Shown: positions 43,170-51,540 of the stretch, piece after piece
Position numbering within the stretch: position 1 is the first letter of the stretch
Layout: the number at the start of each line of letters is the position of its first letter
Assembly: GCA_964344765.1 (NCBI GenBank)
Contig: CAYFOM010000017.1
Coordinates: 1-64,000 of the forward strand
Direction: 5' to 3'
Source of the DNA: JACNIZ01 sp964344765
Lineage (GTDB): Bacteria; Planctomycetota; UBA1135
Length of the DNA: 64,000 nt
Notes under the pieces: model-generated
Told to the model about the DNA's origin: nothing
Database searches by the model: none
What the model saw: the letters and a program-made list of their open reading frames with translations, nothing else
Translations under genes and position numbers: made by a program

Positions 43170-44034
43170 GGTCGGCGTGCACGATGACTTGGCAGCGCGG
43201 CAAGTTGGATTGAATCACCTTGCTGACCTCTTCTGCCAAGTCATGGGCTTCGACGAAGCTGAGGTCGTGTTGAATCTCGAGGTGTAAATCGACGAACACC
43301 TCGGTGCCCGACATGCGCGTGCGCAGATCGTGAAAGCCCTTCACCTTGGGCGCGAACTGCAGCACCGAAGTCAGAATTGCCGACTCTTCGGACGGCTCCA
43401 ATCCCTTGTCCATCAAGTGGTCCGTTGCGCTTGCAAAGACCTCGCGCGCGGTATTCAGAATCAACAGCGAGATGCCAAGACCGATCGCAATATCTGGCCA
43501 TACCGCGCCGTCGAGCAAATAATGCACACCCAAGCCGGCAACCACGCTGATGTTCATCAGCAAGTCGCTGGCGTAGTGCGCGCTATCCGATTCCAGCGCC
43601 GGCGATCCGGTCTCGCGAGCAACGTGGCGCAATCGTTTGATCAGCCAAACCGTCACAAACGAGCTGATCACCATGACGACAATACCGACCATCGGCATTT
43701 CAATGGTTGCCTCGTCCAAGACCGCGCGCCGAATCGTGTGGTAGGCCAAGCCCAAGCCCGACACCAAGATCAGAACCGACTGCAGCAAACTGGCAACCGA
43801 TTCGGCTTTGCCGTGACCATAAGGGTGGTCGGCGTCGGCGGGGCGGGCGGCCGCTGTTACTGCCCACAGCACGACCAACGAGGCCAACATGTCCAAACCT
43901 GAATCCAAGGTGGAGCCTAGGACGCCGGAGGATCCGGTGATCAGAAACGACACCAACTTGAATAGGAACAAGCCTCCGGCAACCTGCACCGTGGTGCGGG
44001 CGGTCCGGGTTTGCAGCGTGTCCGTGGAGCTCAT
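43162..44034 (-). CDS. Cation diffusion facilitator (CDF) transporter
   Basis: 290 residues. The protein exports divalent metal ions using the proton gradient. Six membrane helices occupy about 15-210. The metal site is formed by SGLDMLASLVV in helix 2 and DSAHYASDLLMN in helix 5 (Asp/Asp and His/Asp), matching FieF-type Zn/Fe exporters. HPYGHGKAESVASL lies between helices. The C-terminal ferredoxin-like cytoplasmic domain has GFHDLRTRMSGTEVFVDLHLE. Metal specificity (Zn, Fe, Mn) is open. A 7-bp inverted repeat lies 25 bp upstream. Confidence 0.92.
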   Translation of the reverse strand: MSSTDTLQTRTARTTVQVAGGLFLFKLVSFLITGSSGVLGSTLDSGLDMLASLVVLWAVTAAARPADADHPYGHGKAESVASLLQSVLILVSGLGLAYHTIRRAVLDEATIEMPMVGIVVMVISSFVTVWLIKRLRHVARETGSPALESDSAHYASDLLMNISVVAGLGVHYLLDGAVWPDIAIGLGISLLILNTAREVFASATDHLMDKGLEPSEESAILTSVLQFAPKVKGFHDLRTRMSGTEVFVDLHLEIQHDLSFVEAHDLAEEVSKVIQSNLPRCQVIVHADPI

Positions 44035-44058
44035 GGCAAAAATTTGACCTTGGGTCGG

Positions 44059-44087
44059 AAGATTCCGGCGCGAGGCCGTTGAATCTT
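44059..44087. promoter_or_regulatory. Inverted repeat between CDF and carboxypeptidase-regulatory-like genes
   Basis: AAGATTC and GAATCTT flank CGG...CCG inside a 29-bp element in the 120-bp gap between the divergent genes. It could be a metal-responsive operator or a hairpin; nothing else supports either. Confidence 0.35.
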
Positions 44088-44142
44088 AGGCGATGATGGG
44101 CGTCGGCAGAGCGGGGGCTGAAACCGGAGCTCTGCGCCAGGA

Positions 44143-44148
44143 TACTTT
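44143..44148 (+). promoter_or_regulatory. -10-like hexamer TACTTT for the 44155 gene
   Basis: GGATACTTTAGGACG then ATG: six bases from hexamer to start codon. An AGGA in the same stretch is a weak ribosome-site candidate, so this site is ambiguous. Confidence 0.35.
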
Positions 44149-44154
44149 AGGACG

Positions 44155-45828
44155 ATGCCGCGTGCTTCCCACCCCGGTGCTGGTTCCGGCCAGCTTTTGC
44201 CGCCCTGGTTATGGGCGGTGCTGGGCGGAGTATTGGTGGTGCTGATGTACTTGGTTTTGGGCAGCGACCCGGAGCCGGTCGACATCTTGGAGCCGGCGCA
44301 AACCGAGGGGCAAAGCGGTTCCGGGGACGATAACGGCGAAGATTCGAACCTCGATGAGGCGGTGGTCGAAAATGAGCCGACCCCCACTTGGGTAGACGGT
44401 CCGCTCGTTGCTGAGTTACGGTTTTTAGGCGGATTCGAGCAAGAAAAAATCCGTCCCAAGCGCGCCGGCCGCCTGGAAGGGCGGATTTTGAACCACAAAA
44501 ACGAAGGCATCAGCGGCGTGCGGCTGAGCATTGTCGGCGGACCCCAGGACGGTTGGAGCACACTAAGCAAGGACGGAGGTCGATACTTCTTTCCTGAGTT
44601 GCTGCCGGGTACGCACTACTTTGAGCTCGATATCCCCGGCATGGGCCGAGCTGTGCGCAGTCAGCGGGTGAAGATGAGCGGGTCCACTCAACGAGACTTT
44701 TTGGTTGCGCCGAAGATGGGAGTGGAGTTGGCGATCTTTGATCACGAGAACAAGAAGCTTGAGGGTGCAAAGATCATTGCCGACTTGAATGGCCTGGAGA
44801 CCCTGACCGATGAACACGGCATTGGACGATTGCATGGCGTCGTTGGTGGCGATCGAGTTTTGGTCACCGTGCGCGCCGAAGGCCATGTGCCCGTTCGAGT
44901 TGAGTTGAACTTGCGCACCCAACCTTCAAATTCCGAACCCATCGCGGTTCCGCCACTACCCAAAGGCGGTTTGATTCAAGGTGTGGTGCGCTCTTGGCCG
45001 GGTAACCCGTTGCCGCAGGTCAGCATCGTGCCGCGCAGCGATCGCATCGGCAGTCATCGTTACGCTTGGGAAACTTGGCAGGGTGTTGCCGTCGATCCGG
45101 ATGGACGTTTCCGTTTGGAGAACGTGCCGACCAGCCACTTGCTCGATATCCGCGTTTTCCACCCTCGCGGCGTTTGTGATCCGGCTCACCGCGCGGTCCG
45201 CCCAACCAAAGAGGTGCCGACCTCGCTGAGCTTTGTGATTAAGCGCGGTGTCGGTCACATCAAAGGCCAAGTGCTCGACGCCGACGGCAACCCTATACCC
45301 AAAGCGCAACTGGTTTTGGAAAGCGCCGACCCGGCGGCGATGTTGGGGCGGATTTACCCCGGCCTGGAGAAGGTGCCGTCGGTCACTCAATTGCCGGTGC
45401 CGGCTGCATTGCGTCGTGAACTGCGCGCCGACTCGCGCGGACGTTATGAATTTGCCGTCGGTGACCACCCGCAGGGCACCGGTTCGTTGGTTTTGACGGC
45501 GTCGGCTCCGGGATATCAGCCGCGGCGGGTGGCAATTACTCGCGCTCACGAAAACTTGAAGCTGCGCTTACTGCGAGAGGATCGTTCCGGGGTCATCGAG
45601 TTGGAATTACCCAAGCCATCGGTGGAGGCCGGGGCGCCATCACCGGAGGTGACTTGGTACTTGGATGGCAGTTTGGCCGAGGAGCAAAAAGGGTATTCTG
45701 TAGAGGGCGTGGCTTTGCAGGGGCTTCCCGTCGGCATGTATGAGCTGGTCGTGCGGAGCGCAGACCGTGTTTTATTGCAGCGGTCGGAACTGCGAATCAG
45801 TGGGCGCCAACGGTTGACGCTGGAATAG
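44155..45828 (+). CDS. Membrane-anchored carboxypeptidase-regulatory-like (Ig-type) protein
   Basis: 557 residues. One N-terminal membrane helix (about 18-36) and an acidic linker (about 45-75) precede several beta-sandwich repeats of the carboxypeptidase-regulatory-like type. Examples are GRLEGRILNHKNEGISGVRLS, read as RLEGRILNHKNEGISGVR, with GGRYFFPELLPGTHYFEL; and GHIKGQVLDADGNPIPKAQLV, read as IKGQVLDADGNPIPKAQL. Such repeats act as extracytoplasmic binding or structural modules, and a periplasmic location is expected. It has no adjacent partner. No enzyme domain is visible. Confidence 0.8.
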   Translation: MPRASHPGAGSGQLLPPWLWAVLGGVLVVLMYLVLGSDPEPVDILEPAQTEGQSGSGDDNGEDSNLDEAVVENEPTPTWVDGPLVAELRFLGGFEQEKIRPKRAGRLEGRILNHKNEGISGVRLSIVGGPQDGWSTLSKDGGRYFFPELLPGTHYFELDIPGMGRAVRSQRVKMSGSTQRDFLVAPKMGVELAIFDHENKKLEGAKIIADLNGLETLTDEHGIGRLHGVVGGDRVLVTVRAEGHVPVRVELNLRTQPSNSEPIAVPPLPKGGLIQGVVRSWPGNPLPQVSIVPRSDRIGSHRYAWETWQGVAVDPDGRFRLENVPTSHLLDIRVFHPRGVCDPAHRAVRPTKEVPTSLSFVIKRGVGHIKGQVLDADGNPIPKAQLVLESADPAAMLGRIYPGLEKVPSVTQLPVPAALRRELRADSRGRYEFAVGDHPQGTGSLVLTASAPGYQPRRVAITRAHENLKLRLLREDRSGVIELELPKPSVEAGAPSPEVTWYLDGSLAEEQKGYSVEGVALQGLPVGMYELVVRSADRVLLQRSELRISGRQRLTLE

Positions 45829-45873
45829 CTCGGCGAGGGACTGACTCGGTCGGCTGTACTTTTTGCGGCCTGC

Positions 45874-45879
45874 TAGAAT
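45874..45879 (+). promoter_or_regulatory. -10-like hexamer TAGAAT for hutH
   Basis: TGCTAGAATTCGCGCC then ATG: seven bases from hexamer to start codon. The 13 bases GCTAGAATTCGGC-like match closely the rnc promoter (GGCTAGAATTCGG). Confidence 0.5.
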
Positions 45880-45886
45880 TCGCGCC

Positions 45887-47419
45887 ATGCGCGTAGTCCC
45901 CCTGGGTGAAAATTTGTCCGAAGAGGTGTTGTTGGCGGTTGCCAACGGCGCCGAGTTGAAGCTGCGGATTAGCCGCACCGCGTTGGCGAACATCAAAGCG
46001 GCGCGCGAGGCGGTGGAGGCCATTGTTGCCAAAGGCAGGCCGGTTTATGGCGTCAACACCGGCTTTGGTGCGCTGGCATCCGAAAGCATCGACGCTAAGG
46101 ACACCGGCACCCTTCAACGCAATTTGCTGCTGTCGCACGCGGTGGGATGTGGCGATGACCTGCCCACTCCGGTGAAACGCTTGGCATTGCTGTTGCGCAT
46201 TCATTCGATGTGCCAGGGCGTCAGCGGCGTTCGTCCGCAGGTTGTGCGCTGGTTGGTGCGGTTGTTTGAATCCGGGTGGTTGCCACGCGTGCCGGAAAAA
46301 GGATCGGTAGGGGCGTGCGGTGATTTGGCACCGCTGGCGCATTTGGCGCTGCCGTTGATTGGTGCCGGCGAGATGATTTCGCCAGCCGGCAAGCAGGTCA
46401 AAACCGCCACTGCGCTGAAAAAAATCGGTCTGGAACCGATGGAACTCGCGGCCAAAGAAGGATTGGCGTTGATCAACGGCGTGCAGATCTCCAACGCAAT
46501 CGGCTTGGCCGCATTGGCCGGCTTGCGCAACATCTCCGGAGTTGCCGACGCCGCCGGCGCGCTTTCGGTCGAAGGTTTGATGGGCAGTCATCGGCCCTTT
46601 GATCCGCGCGTGGTCAAGGTGCGGCCGCATCCAGGCGCCGTTGCCACGTCGAAGAATCTGCGCAATCTGTTGGCCAAGTCGCAGGTCAAGCATGCGCATG
46701 TGGATTGCAGTCGGGTGCAGGACCCGTATAGCTTCCGATGCATGCCGCAGGTGCATGGTGCGGCCAAAGACGCGGTTGCTCATTTGGGCGAAGTATTGGT
46801 GCGCGAGGCGCAATCGGCGACCGACAACCCACTGGTTTTCCCGAACAAGGGCGACTCGATTTCGGCCGGCAACTTTCACGGCCATCCCATTGCCATGCCG
46901 TTGGATTATGCCGCCAATGCTTGCTGCGCTTGGGGCAACATTTCCGAGCGCCGCACCAGCGAGTTGATCCATCCGGCGATGTCGGGCTTGCCGGCGTTTC
47001 TGACGCCGAAGCCGGGGCTGAATTCCGGTTTGATGATTCCGCAGGTCGTCGCTGCGGCGCTGATTAGCGAAAACAAGATCTTGGCTCACCCGGCCAGCGC
47101 CGATTCGGTGACCACCAGTGCCGACCAGGAAGATCATGTGTCGATGGCCAATCATGCGGCGCGCAAATTGCGTCAAGCAGTTTGGAACACCGAACGTGTG
47201 CTTGCCATTGAGTTATACACCGCTGCGCAGGCGCGCGAGTTTCGCCCTGAATTGAAGGCCGGAACCGGTGCTCAAGCGGTATACAAGTGCATCCGCAACA
47301 ACATTCCGCCGCTGAAAGAAGACCGTTATCTCGGCACTGAGCTAGATCGTTTGCACGATCTGGTTGCGTCGGGTTCGATTTTGGCCGCCGCCGAAACCGC
47401 GGTGGGCAAGCTGCAATAA
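45887..47419 (+). CDS. hutH: Histidine ammonia-lyase with Cys at the MIO position
   Basis: 510 residues from the ATG at 45887; an in-frame TTG at 45863 would remove the leaderless signal and is disfavoured. HAL converts histidine to urocanate. The active-site loops YGVNTGFGALAS and RNLLLSHAVG, the block QDPYSFRCMPQVHGA and QEDHVSMA-type DQEDHVSMANHAARK match HAL. The MIO cofactor motif, normally Ala-Ser-Gly, reads Ala143-Cys144-Gly145 here (GSVGACGDLAPL). Cys can still give MIO: an S143C variant of Pseudomonas putida HAL is reported active. No hutU, hutI or hutG lies nearby. A transporter gene follows after 9 bp. Confidence 0.9.
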   Translation: MRVVPLGENLSEEVLLAVANGAELKLRISRTALANIKAAREAVEAIVAKGRPVYGVNTGFGALASESIDAKDTGTLQRNLLLSHAVGCGDDLPTPVKRLALLLRIHSMCQGVSGVRPQVVRWLVRLFESGWLPRVPEKGSVGACGDLAPLAHLALPLIGAGEMISPAGKQVKTATALKKIGLEPMELAAKEGLALINGVQISNAIGLAALAGLRNISGVADAAGALSVEGLMGSHRPFDPRVVKVRPHPGAVATSKNLRNLLAKSQVKHAHVDCSRVQDPYSFRCMPQVHGAAKDAVAHLGEVLVREAQSATDNPLVFPNKGDSISAGNFHGHPIAMPLDYAANACCAWGNISERRTSELIHPAMSGLPAFLTPKPGLNSGLMIPQVVAAALISENKILAHPASADSVTTSADQEDHVSMANHAARKLRQAVWNTERVLAIELYTAAQAREFRPELKAGTGAQAVYKCIRNNIPPLKEDRYLGTELDRLHDLVASGSILAAAETAVGKLQ

Positions 47420-47428
47420 GGTGCTGAT

Positions 47429-48271
47429 TTGATTCTGCTCATTCTTGCTTCGCTGATTTGGTCCTTCTCATTCGGGATCATCAAGGAGCAGATTGCAGAC
47501 CAAGATCCATCGTTTAATACGATGGTTCGATTGGCGTTGGCCTTTGCGGTCTTTTTGCCATTCTTGCGCCAGAAGTTCAATCGCTTCGCTTTGCAACTGG
47601 TGCTGATCGGCGCGGTGCAATACGGCGCGATGTACATCTTTTTATTCCAGTCCTTCGCCTATCTAGATGCCTACGAAGTCGCGCTATTCACCATTTTGAC
47701 TCCATTTTGGGTGCTTTTGCTCGCCGATCCTAAGCACTTGACTCGAGGCTTAATCCCGGTGGCTTTAGCCATCGCCGGCGGCGCCGTCGTGCGGTATTCG
47801 GGTGATCAAAACTTCAACTTCGACACCGGATTTTTGTATTTGCAGCTAGGCAACCTTTGCTTTGCTTTCGGCCAAGTGCAATACCGTCGTTTGCTCAAAA
47901 ACCACCACAGCGATTCCGGCAGCCATGCCGACGTCAACTGTTTTGCCTGGCTGTTCCTCGGCGGTTTGCTCGTTGGTGTCGCCCGCTGGGTTTGGTTGGA
48001 CATGCCAATGAAGCCGACCACGCTGCAAACCTGGGGCGCTTATGTTTACCTAGGCGTCGTTGCTTCCGGCCTAGGCTTCTTTTTCTGGAATAGCGGTGCA
48101 AGAAAAGTCACCGCGTCGCGCTTAGCTGTAGCCAATAATTTAAAAGTACCTCTAGCCGTTGCCGTGTCGCTGATCGTATTCGGCGAACAAATCGACGCCA
48201 TTCGCCTGGGGATCGGTGGGGCGCTAGTAATTCTGGCGATGCTGCTGCGCCCCAAGGCGTCGGTAGCTTAA
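47429..48271 (+). CDS. EamA/DMT-family transporter
   Basis: 280 residues with about ten membrane helices in two EamA halves (about 1-130 and 140-275). The first starts with LASLIWSFSFGIIKE and the second has VASGLGFFFWNSGARKVTASR and PLAVAVSLIVFGE, both typical of drug/metabolite exporters of the RhaT/RarD type. The start is TTG after AAGGTG. The 9-bp gap to hutH suggests co-transcription; amino acid or urocanate transport is only a guess. It overlaps the next minus-strand gene by 4 bp. Confidence 0.87.
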   Translation: MILLILASLIWSFSFGIIKEQIADQDPSFNTMVRLALAFAVFLPFLRQKFNRFALQLVLIGAVQYGAMYIFLFQSFAYLDAYEVALFTILTPFWVLLLADPKHLTRGLIPVALAIAGGAVVRYSGDQNFNFDTGFLYLQLGNLCFAFGQVQYRRLLKNHHSDSGSHADVNCFAWLFLGGLLVGVARWVWLDMPMKPTTLQTWGAYVYLGVVASGLGFFFWNSGARKVTASRLAVANNLKVPLAVAVSLIVFGEQIDAIRLGIGGALVILAMLLRPKASVA

Positions 48272-48576
48272 TCTTCGGATTCTTCGTCTTCGTCTACGTC
48301 TTCGCGTAGCATCTCCAACAACCCAACCTTGTCGCCTAAGGTCAGGATTTTTCGTTCGACGAGCAATTCAATCACCGCGCCCAAACAGATCTGTAGCTGT
48401 TCGTTTTCCTCTTGCAGGTCGGCAATCAACTTGTCTTGGTCTTGATCGATTTGATTTTTTACGATCACTCGCCGGCGCCGACGTCTACGCAAACGGCGCT
48501 TTTTTAAACGGTCTTGTTCATGTTGGCGTTGTTGCTGCAACGACAGGAGAAGCAGGGAATTCGATGAGAGAGACAT
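48268..48576 (-). CDS. Small basic-then-acidic coiled-coil protein
   Basis: 102 residues. An arginine/lysine-rich stretch (about 24-38, with up to seven Arg in a row) is followed by a heptad-like helix (QIDQDQDKLIADLQEENEQL) and an acidic tail ending EDVDEDEESED. The pattern suggests a dimeric coiled coil that could bind RNA, DNA or a basic partner. No family recognised. It lies 2 bp after the stop of the membrane methyltransferase-like gene and is probably co-transcribed with it. Confidence 0.6.
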   Translation of the reverse strand: MSLSSNSLLLLSLQQQRQHEQDRLKKRRLRRRRRRRVIVKNQIDQDQDKLIADLQEENEQLQICLGAVIELLVERKILTLGDKVGLLEMLREDVDEDEESED

Positions 48577-48578
48577 GT

Positions 48579-49247
48579 CTAAATTTTCTCGGAATCAGCG
48601 TACAAGTATTTCAGATCGGGCTTTTCGGTTGCGTAGTAATGGATCCAAATATAGGCGTGATTGAATGCGGCCGCCAACAGCGCAGCTTGGGATTGCAGAA
48701 AAATCGCGATGGACCAAAGCGCCAGAAAGCCGAAGGTGTACATCGCATTGTTGTTCCAACGGAAGGCGCCCTCGTGAACCAGCGGAAGCCGTCGGTAATG
48801 GGAATGAAAGTGATCGGCTCCGGCTGCTCGTTGGAAGCCAAAATGTTTGCGCACGCTGTCGAGAGTGTACAAGGCGGGGGCGGCGAATAAGAGACCGAGC
48901 GAGTGGCGCAGTTGGCGGAACATTGGCATGCTTCCGCTGTCGATGGCGGCTAACCACACCAAGCTGACGACTCGGCCGATCAACAGTGCGAAGAAAATGG
49001 CTAGGTATGTGGAATAGCCAATCTTGCGACTGGTCCAGCCTGATTGAAGCTCCAGCCTCCAACTCAACCAAACAAACACTTGGTGAGCAATCGGAATGGC
49101 AAGGGTGAGCCAGAAGATTCCGGGATGCGGTTGCTCCATCCCAAGCCAAAGCCAGGTGGTGACCGCCAGCAGTAGAAGCAATCCCAGCGCATGAATTCTC
49201 AACCCTGCGGTCAGTTTTGGAGGCGTTGTTGGGCGACCTGAATTCAT
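48579..49247 (-). CDS. Integral-membrane methyltransferase-like protein (PEMT/ICMT-type)
   Basis: 222 residues with about six hydrophobic segments (for instance 20-37, 44-62, 80-101). The C-terminal block WNNNAMYTFGFLALWSIAI and WIHYYATEKPDLKYLY resembles the SAM-binding region of phosphatidylethanolamine N-methyltransferases and isoprenylcysteine carboxymethyltransferases (a Tyr-x-Glu-Lys-Pro-like element near the C-terminus). That suggests a lipid or protein methyltransferase in the membrane, with moderate confidence. It follows the 49266-49715 gene by 18 bp on the same strand. Confidence 0.6.
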   Translation of the reverse strand: MNSGRPTTPPKLTAGLRIHALGLLLLLAVTTWLWLGMEQPHPGIFWLTLAIPIAHQVFVWLSWRLELQSGWTSRKIGYSTYLAIFFALLIGRVVSLVWLAAIDSGSMPMFRQLRHSLGLLFAAPALYTLDSVRKHFGFQRAAGADHFHSHYRRLPLVHEGAFRWNNNAMYTFGFLALWSIAIFLQSQAALLAAAFNHAYIWIHYYATEKPDLKYLYADSEKI

Positions 49248-49265
49248 GCAATTGCTCCGCCGTGA

Positions 49266-49715
49266 TTACGGCGTCTTTCCAAAGAGCAGTTCTTCCCCCA
49301 AGCCATCGACTTCACGCCAGCTCAGTTTTTTGGCGGCTATCCAAGCGAAGTTGTCGCGGTCAGGCAGGTCTGGATTCCAGTTGGAATCCGGCGACCAATA
49401 AATGAGGTCTTCGCGGATGAGCAGCGAGGCTTCCAAGATGATGGAGTCGCAGTTATCCGGCGTCGGCACCCAATGCATGATCACCACTTCCTCAAACATC
49501 ATTTCGATGACCGAAGGATCGCGAAATTGGCGTTGAATGCGGAACCGAATTCGCGTGTCTAAGCCGCCGGGTACGTTCATCGCTAGGTTTTTCGCTACCC
49601 AGGAATCGGTCCAAAGATGGGCTTCACGCACACAACCGTCGTGGAAGTTGCCAAAGCGGTTCATCAAATGTTCGATGTCGCTTTGATCGCGGACCGGGAT
49701 CCAAGGATTACTCAT
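49266..49715 (-). CDS. Hypothetical cytoplasmic protein
   Basis: 149 residues, no membrane segment or signal. It opens with MSNPWIPVRDQSDIEHLMNRFGNFHDGCV-type sequence (block DIEHLMNRFGNFHDGCV) and has several aromatic-rich beta-like stretches (IRFRIQRQF, IMHWVPTPDNCD). The FHD-x-C start resembles some contact-inhibition immunity or DUF families that I cannot name with confidence. Its first codons overlap the end of the 49708-50190 gene by 8 bp, so the two are translationally coupled. Confidence 0.6.
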   Translation of the reverse strand: MSNPWIPVRDQSDIEHLMNRFGNFHDGCVREAHLWTDSWVAKNLAMNVPGGLDTRIRFRIQRQFRDPSVIEMMFEEVVIMHWVPTPDNCDSIILEASLLIREDLIYWSPDSNWNPDLPDRDNFAWIAAKKLSWREVDGLGEELLFGKTP

Positions 49716-50190
49716 TCGGGGATAGGTCGGCGAGGTCTATAGGCCATGCCTTGCCTTCACGATCGAGGGCGGCCATCGAACGATATTGCGCAGCCAACCA
49801 CTCCTCGATGGGGAAAAATGCTTGCACCGTTGCGTTTGGCGGAATCGATAACGCGGCCAACTGCTGTCGGGCAGATTTTTCGTCGCTCGGATCGATTGCC
49901 ATCTCACCCAAGCGATGGGGAATGGGGAAGCAGCGCTGACCTTTGGCGTCGCGTGCTTCGATGGCGGCAAGCAGAACTTTGTCTTTGCCTAGATTGGTCA
50001 GCGATACCACCAAGTTGTCGTCAACGACTCGAGCCGACGTGGCAATTGGGCCTAGGCCGGAGCTGATTCCGCCTTTGCGAAAAAGCCATGAAATCAGGCT
50101 TTCGATGCCGTTTTCAGCCAAAAACATGAATCCGACCACCAGCAACGCTCCAGCGACGAGCACAATTGTGACGATGGTTTGTAGATCCAT
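49708..50190 (-). CDS. Hypothetical single-span membrane protein
   Basis: 160 residues. A membrane helix at about 5-27 (IVTIVLVAGALLVVGFMFLA) is followed by a soluble beta-rich domain with ATSARVVDDNLVVSLTNLGKDKVLLAAI and a segment QQLAALSIPPNATVQAFFP. The domain has the look of an immunoglobulin-like or FxLD-type cytoplasmic/periplasmic domain, but no family is recognised. First gene of a four-gene minus-strand unit (50190 to 48268). The ATG lies six bases after TAGAAT. Confidence 0.62.
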   Translation of the reverse strand: MDLQTIVTIVLVAGALLVVGFMFLAENGIESLISWLFRKGGISSGLGPIATSARVVDDNLVVSLTNLGKDKVLLAAIEARDAKGQRCFPIPHRLGEMAIDPSDEKSARQQLAALSIPPNATVQAFFPIEEWLAAQYRSMAALDREGKAWPIDLADLSPNE

Positions 50191-50196
50191 GGATTC

Positions 50197-50202
50197 ATTC
50201 TA
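50197..50202 (-). promoter_or_regulatory. -10-like hexamer TAGAAT for the four-gene minus-strand unit
   Basis: Minus-strand TTGTAGAATGAATCC then ATG: six bases from hexamer to start codon, no Shine-Dalgarno sequence. Confidence 0.5.
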
Positions 50203-50228
50203 CAATTGAATATCCGCCACCGAACAAG

Positions 50229-50242
50229 AGCCGGGAGGCTCC
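50229..50242 (+). promoter_or_regulatory. Ribosome-binding site inside a small hairpin (GT2 gene)
   Basis: GGGAGG, seven bases before the ATG at 50246, forms the loop and part of the arm of GAGCC-GGGA-GGCTC. The stem is only 5 bp and may be fortuitous, but it would partly hide the ribosome site. Confidence 0.35.
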
Positions 50243-50245
50243 TGA

Positions 50246-51508
50246 ATGGAAAAACTAAAGTCATCTTTGGCTTGGCTGATTGAAGCCGCGCCTTCACAAG
50301 TAGACCTGACCGACCCCGATCAGCAGTTGCTTTTGCAACAGCTGGCCGATCGCGTAATCGCCGAAGAATTAGCCGGTCATGAGCTGATCGAAGCCGCCAC
50401 CGAAGAGTTCCCGTTGGGCGCGCGTGTGGTTTGCAAATTGGCGCAGTCCAAAGCGCTGATGAATCAGATGCCGGACGACTTCCGCGTCAGCGTGGTCTTT
50501 GCGGTTTACAAAGAAGGTCGGCGCTTGAAGACGCGGCTAGAGGATCCGCTGGGCGAGGATTTTCTGCGTCAGAAGGCGGCGCAGCTGGATTGGTTGTTCG
50601 GCACCGATGCCGGTTTGCCGCACGAAAATCACAAGGGTCCGCACCGCTGGGAAATGGTGGTGGTTGATGACGGCTGCCCGGAACACAGCGGACAGAAGGT
50701 CAAGTTGATTGCCCAGAACTCCGGTTTGCAAGAATGCGTGGAAGTTCTGCATTTGGCCGATGCGATCAAAGCCAATCACCCGGTTAGTCGGCCGCTGACC
50801 ACGCCGGATGACAGCCGTAAGGGCGGTTCGGTGTTGTTGGGTATGGATGAAGCGGCATCGGATGATCCGGATCCGCATCACGTCGTCATTTTTACCGACG
50901 CCGATTTGTCGACGCACCTTGGGCAGTGTGCGCGTTTGGCGGCGCCGATTTTGCTGGATGGCAAAGATGTTTCCATCGCCAACCGCCGCGATGCTCATTC
51001 GGTGGTGGTGAAGGAGGGACATCGCAATCAGCGCGGTCGCTTGTTCATCTACTTATGGAAGCGCTTGCTACCGTTGCTCGGCGAGATCACCGATACGCAG
51101 TGCGGATTCAAAGCCTTCCGCGCATCGGCGATCCCGGATCTGGTCGGCCAGACCTTGGAGAAAAAGTTCGCTTTCGACCTCGAGTTGTTGGTGCGCGCCG
51201 AATTGCGCAATCGCGGCTGCATTGCCCGCGTGCCTTTGGCGTGGATTGATAGCGAAGCGTTGTCGACGACCACTGATGTGCAGCCGTACCTTTCGATGCT
51301 GCAGGCCGTGGTCAGCTTTTACCGCCACTACCTTCCGTCGAACGCGACCGCCGATCAGTTTGCCGACTTCATCAGCTCGTTAAGCGAAGAAGAATGGCAG
51401 CGTTTGATCGAAGTCATGCCGCAATCCATCCTCGAACATTCGCCGGCCGAAATGGCCACTTTTGACGGCGTCTCGGCCGACGAATTACGCACCGCGCTGA
51501 TGGCGTAA
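50246..51508 (+). CDS. GT2-family glycosyltransferase with long N-terminal region
   Basis: 420 residues. About 75 N-terminal helical residues come first. The GT-A core follows: RVSVVFAVYKEG, VVVDDGCPEHSG, the metal/nucleotide-binding TDADLSTHLG and, further on, ITDTQCGFKAFRASAIPDL. TQCGFKxF and FAFDLELLVRA are typical of dolichyl-phosphate beta-glucosyltransferase-like GT2 enzymes that transfer sugar to a polyprenyl phosphate. Unlike most of those it has no membrane helix. A strong GGGAGG ribosome site precedes the ATG. Divergent from the four-gene unit. Confidence 0.85.
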   Translation: MEKLKSSLAWLIEAAPSQVDLTDPDQQLLLQQLADRVIAEELAGHELIEAATEEFPLGARVVCKLAQSKALMNQMPDDFRVSVVFAVYKEGRRLKTRLEDPLGEDFLRQKAAQLDWLFGTDAGLPHENHKGPHRWEMVVVDDGCPEHSGQKVKLIAQNSGLQECVEVLHLADAIKANHPVSRPLTTPDDSRKGGSVLLGMDEAASDDPDPHHVVIFTDADLSTHLGQCARLAAPILLDGKDVSIANRRDAHSVVVKEGHRNQRGRLFIYLWKRLLPLLGEITDTQCGFKAFRASAIPDLVGQTLEKKFAFDLELLVRAELRNRGCIARVPLAWIDSEALSTTTDVQPYLSMLQAVVSFYRHYLPSNATADQFADFISSLSEEEWQRLIEVMPQSILEHSPAEMATFDGVSADELRTALMA

Positions 51509-51540
51509 CTGCGCCATCGGTCCCGGCGATGTGGCAGGTG

